The translations under genes were made by a program, and so were the position numbers. Below, piece by piece: positions 33,301 to 45,754 of a DNA stretch of 64,000 bases. The notes beneath the pieces were generated by a model that did not search any database, was not told the DNA's origin, and saw nothing but the letters and a program-made list of their open reading frames with translations. Each line of letters begins with the position of its first letter. Positions within the stretch are counted from its first letter, which is position 1. The DNA is from Acanthaster planci (taxonomy: Eukaryota > Echinodermata > Asteroidea > Valvatida > Acanthasteridae), in the NCBI RefSeq assembly GCF_001949145.1, contig NW_019091371.1, positions 1,474,831 to 1,538,830 on the forward strand, read 5' to 3'.

Positions 33301-34310
33301 ATATATTTCTGGATATGGTGATTTTTCATTTGGTTTATTGATATCCCGAGTTTGTAGGCTATTTTTGGATGGATGTGGAAAGTTGTTGCATGTCTTGAAT
33401 CTGCACAAAAACCTCTGAACAGCTTTACCATTGTTGTTTTACAGTTTTGATATGTGCACTATAATTACTACAATTGTTTCCATCGACAACTACATATATA
33501 TGAAAAAGTATTTAAACGGTATGAAGCTACCACTGGAATGATTTGCAAAAAGAAAAGTGTGAATATTTTGTATGGGAAACGGAATGAGCAAATGGATTCA
33601 GCTGATTGAACCCCAAGAGAATGGAGTCCAATTTTTTGAACCTGGGAAGTCATTTGTTCAGAAATAATTTTGCAATTTTCAGACATTTGTCCATTTCCTG
33701 ACTTTTACTTTAACAATTTCTTCCATGCTTTTCAGTTCAATCTCTTTGCTATATGCAGAGGAACAAAAATCCCCAGGGCCAGCACAGGTAATATTTTGTG
33801 CCAAGTTTGGAATATGGTTATAAATCCAATTTATAGATGAAATTGGGTATTATCAATTTTTTTTATCATTGAAAGATGATTTGCTAAAAAATAACCTGTG
33901 CAGGTTTCGGTCCCTGTTCTGTTATGAGACAGTTTATGTCCAGGACCTTCTGTAAATTACTGGTTAATGCCTTCAATTTACAGAAATGTCATCAACTGGG
34001 AGGCACAAACTTTGGTCTCAACATATGAAAGAACAATTCAAAATTGAACAGTACAAGTACAGTAATTCAAAATTCAACTCAGTAACACAAATCCTTAGCA
34101 AAACCAACTGCAGATTCAAGATAATGTTTAAAACTTGATATTAGTTAAATCTTCATGTTAGTTAAAACTTGTTGTTAGCAATGTGACCAAGAACATGTAT
34201 GCAGTGTTATGAAAGCATGTTTTGTTTTCTGTGCAGTTTTTTGGTAAATTAACTGAAATTTAACTTGTGCAAAAATAAACTGTTAATGATTATTGTTACT
34301 GATTATTGAC
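33301..34310. other. No gene recognised
   Basis: AT-rich intronic DNA. An exon-like segment at 33,736-33,788 sits between TTTTCAG and GTAATA but follows the stop codon of the transposase-like gene and shows no family motif. Confidence 0.4.
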
Positions 34311-34311
34311 A

Positions 34312-34499
34312 TTTGGGTGTCCCATTTACATGCGGAACCTTTCATACACATTTGACACTTGGAGCAGTTGCTTATTCAGTAACTGTGCTACTGACCATCT
34401 TGAATATTTCTGTGCATGCATACAAACATAAATTCTGTCACAGGAAACAAGCACTACTGAAATTGGCTCTTTGTTCAATCTGTAAATGGGACACTGAAA
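34312..34499. mobile_element. Short MITE, TTTGGGTGTCCC family, copy 1
   Basis: The left end TTTGGGTGTCCCATTTACA (34,312-34,330) and the right end TGTAAATGGGACACTGAAA (34,481-34,499) are inverted repeats with two mismatches. The interior matches copy 2 (34,733-34,880) in order: TCATACACATTTGACA, then GGAGCA, TATTTCTGTGCAT and CAGGAAA. Confidence 0.75.
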
Positions 34500-34732
34500 T
34501 TTAAAAAAAAATTAAAACGAATTCAAATTTCTGTAAAGCAACTTGATTTGAGAACCCCATTTTGAAAATGACACGCACTTTGTATTTAAATAAAATGAAA
34601 CAGTTCTAGATATTTAAACACAAATTTGCGACAAATATTACATCTTAAAGAAATGCATCAGACCATGTGTAGCATTTCAATGTCATTGAGCTACCGAGTC
34701 ATTGAGTGTGCATGGGAACTGATTGACCAAAA

Positions 34733-34880
34733 TTTGGGTGTCCCATTTCATTCATACACATTTGACATTTGGAGCATTTGCTTGATTATTTCTGTGCATA
34801 CATGCAAATTTAATTTTACCGCAGGAAATGCAATCGTCACTAAATTTTAGTCTTTCTTGTGCGTGTAAATGGGACACCAA
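34733..34880. mobile_element. Short MITE, TTTGGGTGTCCC family, copy 2
   Basis: The left end TTTGGGTGTCCCATTT and the right end GTGTAAATGGGACACCAA bound a 148-bp shortened relative of copy 1. A further left end begins directly after a 4-base spacer (34,885), and another isolated end lies at 35,245-35,272. Confidence 0.75.
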
Positions 34881-34903
34881 GATTTTGGTGTCCCATTTAC
34901 ACG
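34862..34903. repeat. Perfect 19-bp stem, 4-base loop hairpin
   Basis: CGTGTAAATGGGACACCAA at 34,862-34,880 is followed after GATT by its exact inverse at 34,885-34,903. It arises where two ends of the small MITE family face each other. Confidence 0.85.
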
Positions 34904-35419
34904 TGGAACCTAACTTTTGGGGTTAATTTGTGGCCATTTCAATTATACAATCAATTACATGCTTTTAAAAAGGTTTGAATACATCCCATGTTACAAAATA
35001 GAATGTACTTTATTTAGGTAAGATTTATTTAGGGGCTGAAAAAAACTGTGGAACCAAGATGGACCACAATTTGATAAATACATAGTCATAACTGTAAAAA
35101 CATGGCTGCTCAATTTGGATTTGGTCAAAATGAACCGTAACCAAATGCCATTTAATAAAATTGGGTCAAAGTGAAGTATCTATTTGGTGTGAACTCTTAT
35201 TTATTTCAATCATTTGTTGCCTTTATGTAACATAGACAAATACATTTTGGTGTCCCATTTACGTGGGGAACTTGCCAGAAGCGTTCCCATTTGACTCAGA
35301 CAATATTCATGTAAGTTTCAAAAATTGAACAGTTTGACCAGGCTACACCATTATTAGGTGAGTTGTTTTCAAGGATTTATTTATTTTGAAATTTTGGCCT
35401 CCATGTCACAAGTTGACAT

Positions 35420-36115
35420 CCAAATAAATGGAATTACCCATATTCCAATGGCCTGTTTTTGAATAGTAAGTGAATGAAGTTTGTTGTTACTTGAACGTGC
35501 CCAAACAATATTGCAATAGTTAAGATATTGCAATAGTTAAGTATATGACAAAATAAGTGTGTTAAAAAGCGAAAAAAGTGTGAGAGCTGGGAGAAAGGAA
35601 CAAAGTTTGGAAAGGATGCCAGTGTTACGGCAAACAATCTTGGAAATGGATGAAATGTGGTCACTCCAGCTAAGCTTATCATCAACAATGACACCCAAGA
35701 ATTTAGTTGAACGAACAATAGTAATTGGGGTATTGTTGATGCTGATGGAGAAAATCAGATGGTAAACAGCCAGATTTATTGAAGAAAATGCATTTAGTTT
35801 TAATAGAATTCAGAGAGAGTTGATTACACTTGAATCAGGATGAGACTTTGGTGAGTTCATCGTTCAGAGTAGAAACAAGACAGTCAAAACTAGGGTTAGA
35901 ATAGATAATAGTCGTGTCATCAGCAAATAAAAGGAAAGATAACAGGGAAGAGAATAGTGCAGATTATTGACATAAATCAAAAAAAATAGTGGCCCAAGTA
36001 TGGAGCCCTGGGGAACACCATAGCTTATACGGCTTCGAAATGAGTTGCAGGCATCAATCTTAGTATACTGGTAGGGATTATCAAGATAATTCTCAAACCA
36101 CTGAAGCGCACAAGT
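35420..36115 (-). pseudogene. LINE reverse transcriptase fragment
   Basis: The frame (with stops) reads CALQWFENYLDNPYQYTKID, then GVPQGSILGPLFFLIYVNN, later KFLGVIVDDKLSWSDHI and YLNYCNIVWARS. These are RT motifs 4 onward and the C-terminal region of a CR1/jockey-like non-LTR element. The catalytic YADD is replaced by a decayed stretch (YLLMTR). Ends are abrupt, as for a 5'-truncated, aged copy. Confidence 0.85.
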
Positions 36116-36119
36116 GACA

Positions 36120-37450
36120 TGCCGTCAAATTTGAATTTTTGTGCAGGCCCATATCTCCAGAACCATACGTGTACATCTGATTAGATTCAAACTTGGTACA
36201 GACACAAACCAAGATTTGTTTTCTTTGTAAATAAGATGACAGCATGATGACATCATCACTTGATTTTTATGATGATTAAAACTTGATTTTAACATTCTTT
36301 TAACATTCTTTTCAATGTATCTCCTAAATGTATCTCCTAAATCACGGGTAACGCGACATCATTTGTAAAGGTGGATACTTTAATTTCCTGTAACCTGAGA
36401 AAAATAAAGTTGGGGCAAAAAGTTTAGATAAACCTGGTAGAACAAAAACAGTTTTCCTCCACTTAACATATTCCTACCAAGTTTTCTTTTCATGAAGACA
36501 GACAAGATCGGTCTCTCTACTTGTACATGGTGTAGCATCAAATAAAAACACCAAGAGACATATGTATGATTTGTATTTATAATTCCAAAAAAATCAAAAA
36601 TTTACATACTGCAAGCCTGATATTTAGTGCCACTTTCTGAACTGTTTTTGAACGACATTAAGAGGGGTAAATATAAATTTTCACAAAAAGATTTTTCAGA
36701 AATATAAATATTTTGAACCATAATAAATGTCTCTGAGTTTTTTTCAATTGAAGTACACACTACAAACATTAAGTTGCGATACAATTTGTCTGACCTCATA
36801 AGGAAAAAGTTAGCGAAACTATTAAAACAGCGAAAAATTCAGAAAAAACTGTTTTTCTACCAAGTGTATGTCAACTTTTGCCCAAACTGAAAGTCTCACT
36901 GGGTTTAATCTATGCATTGTAACATCAACTACCTCTACGGGTCTTCCTCGTATCAACAAAAGACAATTTGAAGACTTCTGCTCAGGTTTTTGTGGCTTTC
37001 GGCTGTTTATCATCACACCATCACTTCAGTCTGGCATAAACTCCAAAAACACACCCAAAACAACATGACTCAGACAACGCTACTGCGCCAGTCTGTGCCA
37101 ATGGGTCTCCCGGGCTGACCAGTAGGGGCCCACCACATGGCTCTACCATGGATCTGTGCAAGCACCCCCACAGGTTGTCCAGTACCGATAATATAGTATG
37201 TAAGTAGAGCTGGATGTGAGATATGTTAAAATTATTGTCTTTTGTTAAAATTTTAACGATGTCTTGATGGCATCAAGATTCATGTGATGTCACTTTTAAA
37301 GTGCATACTTTAATTTCCTGTAACTAGATAAAAGTTAAGTCCGATTGGGTTCATTCTAGGTACATGTATGCAGGTACATGTACAATAGAATGAGTGATAG
37401 GTCAAAATTAAGGTGATGTCTCGATGAAGTCAACATTGGTCATTTAAGTA
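36120..37450. repeat. Intronic DNA with copies of the 27.8-kb repeat
   Basis: Segments at 36,340-36,400 and 37,255-37,440 share GCGACATCAT/GTGATGTCAC, GTGCATACTTTAATTTCCTG and TGTAAC words with 27,755-27,960. No gene is recognised between them. The overlapping frames at 36,822-37,068 on both strands look like chance. Confidence 0.45.
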
Positions 37451-37499
37451 TAATTGGGTTCACTCTTTGGATCCGGATAATTTGGCTGACATGTGCTTA

Positions 37500-37900
37500 T
37501 GAATTATGTAAACATCAGGCATATTTGCTTTGCACCCATAGGTTGCTTGTTGAAGATACATTTCCAAGAAAAATTGAAAGTGGCCAACATTGTAGCTATA
37601 TATAAATTGGGTTGTAGACAAAATATTGCTAATTATAGATTCTGTGTCACTTTTACCTCTCATCTCCAAATATTTTTGAGTGGATTCTTTGTGATCAGAT
37701 TTGGTGGCATGTGAGGCCAGCTGTCTCTGAGCAACAGCATGGTTTTAACCCAGTAGGGACTGTACAGCCAATTTTATGTCTTTGTTATGGGAGGCATACT
37801 GTGTGGTTTATCGGAGGGCAACTGGACATTATATACGACACCCAAACAAGCGTTACAGTTTCAGTAGTTGCTGGACTTGCCTTCTAGCTGGAGTTAAATG
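37500..37900 (+). pseudogene. Weak LINE reverse transcriptase fragment
   Basis: The frames read FQEKLKVANIVAIYKLGCRQ, then NIANYRFCVTFTSHLQIF, and after shifts EQQHGFNPVGTVQPIL and GQLDIIYDT. This fits RT motifs 2-3 (FP..LK.A.V.PI.K.G....NYRPIS.L...SKI, then HGFR.GRS, then D.I..DF) but is strongly diverged. Confidence 0.5.
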
Positions 37901-38540
37901 ACAACAAGAAGCATTCCATCAAGTGTTTCCAACACCCACTTGGTGACATAACTGATCTAATACGGGATGTAAAGGTGTGGCCACTGGATGACTGGCATGC
38001 ATAACGTTGCTCTTAATATATACATGTTAATAATATTAAATGTAGTGAGAGTTTTTTTGTATTTTGCAAAGCAATACGTTGCATGTGGACCTCAAACTTG
38101 TTCTTGAAATTGAAAAGAGCATGGCTGTTTCAATGCAAGGAAACAATTGGCCAGATTGATTATGTTTTGGCAGAATTTATTTGAAATTGGCTTGAAATTT
38201 AGATAGAGAGTTTTCACATCTCTTCCATGGAATGTGTGTGTAAATGCACAGTATTTGGTTACCAACATGTTAGGTGCAATAGTTTTACAGCGCAGTGTAC
38301 ATGTACACTGTGCCCCAGACATACGATTATAACTTTAATGGCAAATTCCCTTTGACAGAGAGTACTTACATGTATAAAAAGAATTGGTGGGTTTTAGTTG
38401 CTCTGGTATTGTGAACGGAGCATGTCTGCCTGAATGTGATGTATAGAAATGTGTCTAGATTCAGTGTGTTTTGGCAGTATTTGTTCATTTGAATTGTGCT
38501 GGAAATCAAGATGATCACAGAGTTTTCACATGTCTTTTGA

Positions 38541-38794
38541 AATCTCCCCCCAATCCAAGGGGATTTTCTTTTCTATAAAGAAAATACCCACCTTTTATAC
38601 CTACAAATGCATTTCCAAATGCGCAAGCGTAACGGCTGAAAGTAACACAAACGTGACGTCACCCCCCCACACACTGCACGTCCCACAATTCCCTGTGTAG
38701 CTTGCCCCATTTTTTTCAAACAATATGGGGGATGGTATCGAAGGTGAGTATTTTCTTTATAGAATAGAAAAATCCCCTTGGATTTGGGGAGATT
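38541..38794. mobile_element. MITE with long terminal inverted repeats
   Basis: The left end AATCTCCCCCCAATCCAAGG and the right end, whose complement is AATCTCCCCAAATCCAAGG, extend as inverted repeats of about 55 bp (including TCTATAAAGAAAATACYCACC). The 254-bp unit has no coding sequence. Its centre (GCAAGCTACACAGGGAATTG on the minus strand) recurs at 47,800-47,900 on the plus strand. Confidence 0.8.
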
Positions 38795-39190
38795 CTGTTG
38801 CAGAAAATATGTCACCTTCGATATATACAACTGCAGAGTAGCACTGGAGAGTAGAGTATAGAGACAGGGCGGGAATGTGCAGTGCATGAGCCAGCAAAGG
38901 AATTCTGACTAAGCCTGTCTAAAATGAAACAAGCATTTAGAAGCAAAGGTTAGTCAAGACATAACCATGAGTAGGACATCTAAAACATTTTTTTGAGGAT
39001 GTATCAACTCCTCATCTCGATTCCTGGCTACTGCTCGTGCAATTGTTTGCAGAACTCCCGGTTTGTAGAATGTCTCCTTGGTAGTATGAATGATGCAAAA
39101 GTTGACAGGTCTCTCTAAAATGTAGCCTGCATACAGCCATGACAAGGAGATGACGATATTTTCATGTTCCATGTCTGAGACCTCAGTCTG

Positions 39191-39595
39191 AGATGTGTAT
39201 AACATCTGTGGTGGTTGTAGGTGAGCCTTGCCTGCCTCAAGCCGGGTCTCGGGCTCAAGTGGGTCAGAAGTTGACGGTGAAACTCGATGGCTCTATAGAT
39301 GCAGAATATGGAGAGCATTACCTTGCCCTGAGATATGTATAACATCTGTGGCAGTAGTAGGTGAGCCTTGCCTGCCTCAAGCCGGGTCTCGGGCTCAAGT
39401 GGGTCAGTAGTTGACGGTGAAACTCGATGGCTCTGAAGATGAAGAATATGGAGAGTATTACCTTGCCCTGAGATGTGTACAACATCTGTGGCAGTAGTAA
39501 GTGAGCCTCGCCTGCCTCAAGCCGGGTATTGAGCTCAGGTGGGTCAGAAGTCGACGGTGGAACTTGATAGCTCTGAAGATGCAAAATATTATATT
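39191..39595. repeat. Tandem repeat, 140-bp unit, 2.9 copies
   Basis: Copies start at 39,191, 39,331 and 39,471, each with AGATRTGTAYAACATCTGTG near its start and CCTGCCTCAAGCCGGGT inside. The period is exactly 140 bp. The third copy ends in GCAAAATATT. Stops are few in one minus frame, so the array inflates apparent open frames there. Confidence 0.9.
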
Positions 39596-39599
39596 AAGC

Positions 39600-40650
39600 A
39601 GCATTTGTGGCTCAACTAGTGTTGCACAAGCTGGTAAATAAGGATGTGACCCAAACAGCTGTTTCTGGCAAGGGCGAAATGGGATAGGAACTTATGGCCT
39701 CCACAATCCACCTTGCAATGATCAAGGCTAACGTTGGGTGATGTACACTAAATGCTGTAATGAATCGTTGAGTGAAGTCACCTCAGAGCTCTCTGGTGCA
39801 AGCAATGTAGAATTTCAGTACATGTATTCAGACAGGGAACCTTAACTTTTCAAGCTACAGACAAAGTTGTCTGTAAGAAAGCGATTTGATTTTGATTAGC
39901 AAACCTGCCTGAGGGACAAGTGTACAACTCCTTGTTCCCAGCGAAGGAGACCTCTTTCTATGGAGAAGAATGTACTTCACTCCTGCAATGTGCTTAGGAG
40001 GACACGCATAGATGTAGAAATGCTGTTTTTACTGTGAAGTTGTGAAGTGAAAAGACCCGGCTGGTTCATGAGGTGCTTCAGATTGCTTCACGAGCACAGT
40101 GCAAAGATTGCATTCTGAAATTTTTGACTGGTAAAGGGCTGTTTAGTGAAAACATTTCCTAAATCAGGTAAGGGATGGAAGCACTGTAGGACAGGCTAGA
40201 TCCAAATGCCTGATAAGCTGCTCCTATGACTGTTCCATAACCATGACTGGTGGTGACTTGTAACCTGGAGCAAAAGAGGGAAACAGCAAAACATCCTTGA
40301 TGGTTGCTTAAGATGCAGAATGGGTATTGATCGCTCTTTTTTTTTTAGCACAAAATTTGAGGTAGTGCTGTTGCTGATTATCTTACAATCTCCGAGTTGA
40401 CAGTTGTCTACTTCTGGCTGCTAAGTAGTCAGGATCCTGTGAAAGGCCTGCTGCTTTGAAGGATAGTTGGAAGTATCCAGGCAAAAAGATCACTGCCTGA
40501 GACTAGAAGGAGTGTTTTGGAAACCAAGCCTGCCATGGCCATAAAGGGGAAGCAGGATTATGATGTATTTTTCTTGCCAGATTTCGATCAGCACTTAGCA
40601 GAAAGTCTGCAACTGGCAGCCCAAGTATAGGGCAAATGTGTCGATGTGTG
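39600..40650 (-). pseudogene. DIRS-like copy 4, 3' part (weak)
   Basis: From the right edge the frames read HRHICPILGLPVADFLLSAD, then NPASPLWPWQAWFPK, as in the RNase H end and linker of the DIRS copy at 6 kb (FWPWQTWF). Later segments (VKTAFLH, SLRWEQGVVHLSLRQ) resemble recombinase parts. The sequence is badly decayed. The right edge coincides with the start of a LINE block. Confidence 0.5.
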
Positions 40651-40671
40651 GAGTTCCAAGGTGTATTATAT
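40651..40671. repeat. 21-bp direct repeat, left copy
   Basis: GAGTTCCAAGG followed by TGTATTATAT. It matches 45,755-45,775 with two differences and could be a target-site duplication around the LINE block between them. Confidence 0.6.
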
Positions 40672-40689
40672 CACAGCTAAATCACAGCT

Positions 40690-43600
40690 TAACCTATGTT
40701 AAAATCAAAAATAATAATAACCCTACCCTACTTGATAAAATTAATTAAATCCCGAATCTCGCAGTGCAATATATCACTGTACAAATGCAACATTAAACAG
40801 GTAAGTTTTCACTTTACATTTAAAAACAGCAAGGCTTTGCTCACACCATATATGCCATACAAGGCATTCCATGACACGGCATTTCATAATTTAGAAGCAG
40901 CCATTGTAAATGCCCTGTCACCAAGTGTGGGTATCATTTTACCGTTACGGTAACTTAGAGGACTGTTGCTTGCTGACCTGAGATGATATCTAGACTCCTT
41001 AATGATGGCATGATTCATTAAGTATCTACATGTAGGTGCAAGACCATGGATAGCTGTGTATGTTAACAGGATGATTTTAAACTTAATCCTGTACAAAACA
41101 GGTAACCAGTGAAGATGATACAGTATTGGTTTTTTGTGTTGAAATTTGGGTGTATTTGTAAGAAGTCTAGCTGCAGCATTCTGGACTCGCTGTAATCTCA
41201 TTATCTGTGCTGCTGACAAACCATACAAAAGACTATTACAATAGTCCAGATGGCTGGTCACAAATGCGTGAATTGACACTGAAAGCGAATCGGGAGAAAG
41301 GAATTTACTGATGCGCCTAAAAGATTGGGAAGGTGGAAAAATGCTGCCCAACAAGCCTCAGTGATGTGGGTGTCCGATGTCATTTCTGAATCAAGCCATG
41401 ATCCCAAATTCCTGACGCACGTGGGTGGAGGGATTACAGGATTGCCCGCCGTGACATTGGAAATATTTATTTTCTGCAACTGTTGCCTGGTTCCAATAAT
41501 CAGGAATTCACACTTAGCATCATTGATCATTAGCCTGTCTTGCAGCATCCATTTTCTAATGTCCAAAATACAACTTTCCATTGCAGCTGGAGCAGTTTGG
41601 CAGGAAGTGTCATCAGGTTTAAATGATAAATACAACTGTGTGTCGTCTGCATAACAATGAAAATCAGGCAAATGGTCTTCAATGATGTCAAACAGTTTAG
41701 AAGCATAAACCGTAAATTAAAGTGGTCCCATGCAAGACCCTTGAGGGACACCACAGCTTAGATCAATTTTTTCTGACAGAGTACCCTGAATAGAAATACG
41801 TTGGCTTCTGCCAGATAAATAAGATGAAAACCAGGCCAGATCTTTACCAGATATCCCAACTTTAGATTCTAAACGTTGCAACAGAATGGTGTGATTAACT
41901 GTATCAAAGGCAGCACTAAGTCCAAAAGAACAAGCAAAATGACATGCTGAGAGTTCATTTTCAGCAGTATATCACTCTTGACCTTCAGGAGAGCTGTCTC
42001 AGTGCTATGATACTTTCGGTAAGACGATTGAAAATCTGGAAACAGAGAGTGTCGACACATGTGGGAGTAAAGCTGATTACACAAAGCTCTCCCTGTCAAT
42101 TTAGAAATGAATTGGAGATTACTAATCAGTCGATAATTTTCTAAAATCGGATTGAGGTCATCTCTCTTCAACAAGGAACACACCAAAGCTTCTTTCCAGT
42201 CCCTTGGAAATACACCGGATTCTAAGGAAGAGTTGATAATCCGGGTAATAACCGGAAGCAAGACATCAAGGCAATCACTCACCAGCTTAGTAGGCACTGG
42301 ATCCAGATCACATGATGTCTTTGTGGACTTCACAAGTTCTTCAACCTGTGACCTGGTTAGTGATTGAAATTGGTCAAACCAAATGCCACACGACAAAGGC
42401 GATTCAGGTACCAGATAGGAAGTTGAGCTTGCTACGGCTGAAGTTAAATCATCAAGCCTAACATGGATATTAGATATTTTCTTCTCAAAGAAGCTGCCCA
42501 TGTCATTAGCAAGAGCCAGCTTGTTGATATACAGTGGGAAAGGAGCATTATTAGTGTGTTTTAGTAGCTTTTTCGATGCTCTGAATAACTTCGCTTAATT
42601 AAAACTATTACTGTCAACGAATTCTCGGTAAACATTGCAACAAGCTTCTCCAGTAGGTAAGTGACCTCATTTCTTTGAATCTTGTAATCTAAACGACCAC
42701 AAGCCTCGTCAGTACACAGCCACTTTCTTTCTGACATTCTCTTCAGCCTCACTGCTATCTTAATTTCTTGATCAAACCAGGGCAGATGAGGCCTAACTGT
42801 GAATGTTTTAGACTTCAAAGGGGCATGTTTATTGAAGATTTTTTCTAGTGTACTTGGCAAGCCCTTCGAGATCCTGAGGGGCATTCATACACAGCTTAGA
42901 AGAATCTAAATCAGCTTTCAAAGAATCAATGTTAATCGATTTAATGTTCCTATAAGTGACTTCCTTAACGGGGAAAGGCAGTTTCTTCTGTTTCAAGTTA
43001 CAAAGAACAGACAAGTGACAAGTAACAAGAAGAGAAAAGATGATGCAGAGTTGGAAGGCTTTCCAAAACAGTTTCTGATTGACAGGTAATAACAAGATCT
43101 AATATGTGACCCATCTCATGTGTAGGCTTGTTTACATGTTGCTGAAGACACGTAGATTCAAGAAGCACTAAAAACCGATTGGCGATGGGTCATCAGGAAT
43201 GTCAACATGAATATTGAAATCCCCGGTTATTACAACTGGTTCAGGAGATAAGACAATTGATTCCAAATAGTTGGCAAAATCACTGACAAACTGGTTAATT
43301 GTAAAAGGATGATTTACAGAGTAAGGTGGTCTATAGATAATCACCAACTGCAATTTGTTGGCGTTAATTGCAACAGACCATTCTGAATACTGGAATGTGT
43401 CCACTTCCCCTCCAGCAATTTTCTTAACATAAAAATGTTCTCTAAAAACTAAAGCAGTTCCTCCCCCAACTCGTGTCTTCCGAGGATGATCCAATAATCT
43501 AAAACCAGGAGGAATAACTTCAACCTTATGGGCAATATCCACGTCTGTAAGTCACATCTCAGTGACAGCAAACAGATCGGCTTTGCTATTGATAGCATAG

Positions 43601-44132
43601 GCCACAAAATCTGCTGATTTATTTTTCAGAGATCTGGCATTCAAGACACAAAGTTTTTAAGGATTCTCAGAGACTTCCATCGGTTGTACCGTAATAGGAG
43701 TAAAGACTGAGGCACGGTTTTCATGATCGTGGTCATAAACATGATTTGGTCTGTAACCAATACGAACAGGAATTTTACATGTGTACCTGCACGGACCTGA
43801 TCGCCTTCCCCTAAACCCAAGAATCCCATTTGCTTTCAGGGTCTGAAACAGTTCAGTTGGAACAGAGACATTACAAGTCACATTCGAATTCAGAACAACC
43901 GACTGCAGGTATAGGCTTTACTTTCATTATATGAGAGCAAGCAATTCTTAACAGAACTACAACTGTCATGACTGTTGCCTGTGCACAATCTACCTGTTGG
44001 GCCTGGATTGAGCATAACGTCCATAAATATGTTAATATCCTGCGAAGAGACATGATCAGGTATAACCAGACTAGTTTGCCCATGTTTGGACCATTTAACT
44101 AAATGCCATCTTAGATGGATTAAATCCCGCAC
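40690..44132 (-). mobile_element. CR1/L2-like LINE, nearly full coding length, inactive
   Basis: In element order: a leader with MLNPGPTG (about 44,000), then an APE endonuclease with GGTALVFREHFYVKKI and PVVITGDFNIHVD (43,168-43,542). Reverse transcriptase follows with ALVCSLLKRDDLNPILENYR (about 42,140), CGVPQGSCMGPL (about 41,730) and YADD at 41,642-41,653. It ends with the C-terminal LDYCNSLLYGLSAAQIMRLQ and LHWLPVLYRIKFKI regions (about 41,050-41,250). Stops and shifts break the frame at about six places, although the catalytic YADD box survives. It lies antisense to none of the GART exons and reads in the GART direction. Confidence 0.9.
41642..41653 (-). other. Reverse transcriptase YADD box of the CR1/L2-like LINE
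   Basis: The frame HCYADDTQLYLSF contains the catalytic two-Asp motif of reverse transcriptase, intact in an otherwise broken copy. Confidence 0.9.
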
Positions 44133-44509
44133 GGGACAGGTTTTGTTCTAAAGAAAGCCCTAAGTGAACTACAGAGAGTGGATAGAATATTCCACATAAT
44201 ACTATGATAGTCTTAGTATTCTTAATGAATCCAATCGGATGAATTGAGGTGACACAGAATACTACTACCAGTACCAGATGGAGTCGAAGATCATGCAGAA
44301 TCATGGCGGTCGTGACACTCATACATACACAACCAGAGAGGCAATGCCGGACCAAAAGTATAGTTGGAAATCAGAGTAACAGCGACTAATAAAAGATTAA
44401 AAACTAAGACAGAAAAACTATGAAAGTCTTACCAATTACTGGAAATACATAGCAAATGTTGATGGCTAAGAAAAATGGAGAAAATTTACGATTAAAATAC
44501 ATACAACAA

Positions 44510-45754
44510 AGCAAAATTTTAAGAAGTGGCATCTACAAAACAGTGCCTTTCTTTGACGTTGATGGCTGGCTCAGTGTTAGTCTTCTGCGGTGCAGGCTGG
44601 TACAAGACCTCTGTCTAATTGGTACTGATTATGAGCCCAAAGTTGTCGCACACGGTTGAAAAGAAATCTATGCTCTGCTCCATCTGGGCTTCTGAGGAAG
44701 CACTGAGTGCGCAGTCGTCCACAAAAAGTAAGTCATGCACTGAGTCCTCTTCCTCCTTGGCTTGGCTTGGAGTCTCTTGGCCTGGAGCCTGCCGTCCATC
44801 CTATACCAAATCTTGATGCCGTCTTCACTGTCACAGATGGTGTCTGTCAGCATGGCTGTAAACATCATGCTGAACAGTGTGGGTGTGAGTACTCAACCTT
44901 GCTTTACTCCGTTCCTGACTAGAAAGGGTTCGAGGAATCTCCGCTGTCCAGTATTCAAGCAAGCATACTGTTGTGGAACTGCCGTACCATGCTAAGAAAT
45001 ATTTCTGGGCAGCCATACTTGGCCATAATCTTCCACAGTCCCTCACAACTGACAATGTCAAAGGCCTTGGTAGGGACTTCAAATGTTGTGTAGAGATCCC
45101 TGTCCTGCTCTTGACACTTTCCCTTAAGTTGGGGTGTAGCAAAGACCATGTCAACAGTTCTACATCCAGCACTGAAGCCACACTGGCTCTCCAGCAGATG
45201 ACCATCTTCCATATGCTAAATAAGGCAAGAATCTTGCCAGCAATGACAAAAATGGTTGTCACAGGGCTACCTGTTTCCTTTTCTCTTGTTTAGATGGACG
45301 ACTGAGGCATCCTTGAGTTCCTGGGGAATACCTTCATCTTGCCATATGGTCTGGAAGAGCTCGGTGAGCTTGTGTATTAGAACTGGACCACCAGCCTTGC
45401 AAATTTCAGCTGAGATGGAGTCAGAGCCTGGTGCCTTGCAGTCAGAACGGAGTTCAATCACTTTCCTGACCTCTGACTCAGTAGGTGGATCTGCCAGGGA
45501 AGTGTTCGCCTCATTTTGAGGAATACAAGCAATGGCTTAAGCGTTAATTGATGAGGGCCTTTTCAAAAAAATGTCAAAGTAATCCGCCCATCTCTCCAGG
45601 ACAGCATTCCTGTCAGTAAGTAAGGTGGTCCCATCAGCGCTGAGTAGTGGTGATATTCCAGAGGACTGAGGCCCTTAAAAGGTCTCCAGGGTGTCGTCGA
45701 AGCACTTAGAATTGTTGCTGTCGGCGTACTGCTGTATCTCGTAACTCCAGTGCA
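44510..45754 (-). pseudogene. Non-LTR retrotransposon RT fragment (family B)
   Basis: In order: ISPLLSADGTTLLTDR, ERWADYFDIF, KAPGSDSISAEICKAGGPVL, then CGFSAGCRTVDMVFATPQLK and TKAFDIVS, then GIKIWYRMDGR. It finishes FGLIISTN, stop, TEVLYQPAP. The order and motifs match the family of the endonuclease fragment at 16,430. Motif A reads FEVPTKAFD where related copies have a catalytic Asp (F-x-D), so that residue is lost. Both ends are truncated. Confidence 0.85.

Noticed and set aside
33736-33788. Additional exon of the transposase-like gene
   Set aside because: It lies beyond the stop codon at 33,300, and its frame shows no motif of the family.
39115-39584. Minus-strand open frames with repeated HLSPRPGLRQARLTY segments
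   Set aside because: They come from the 140-bp tandem array and have no relation to a known protein.
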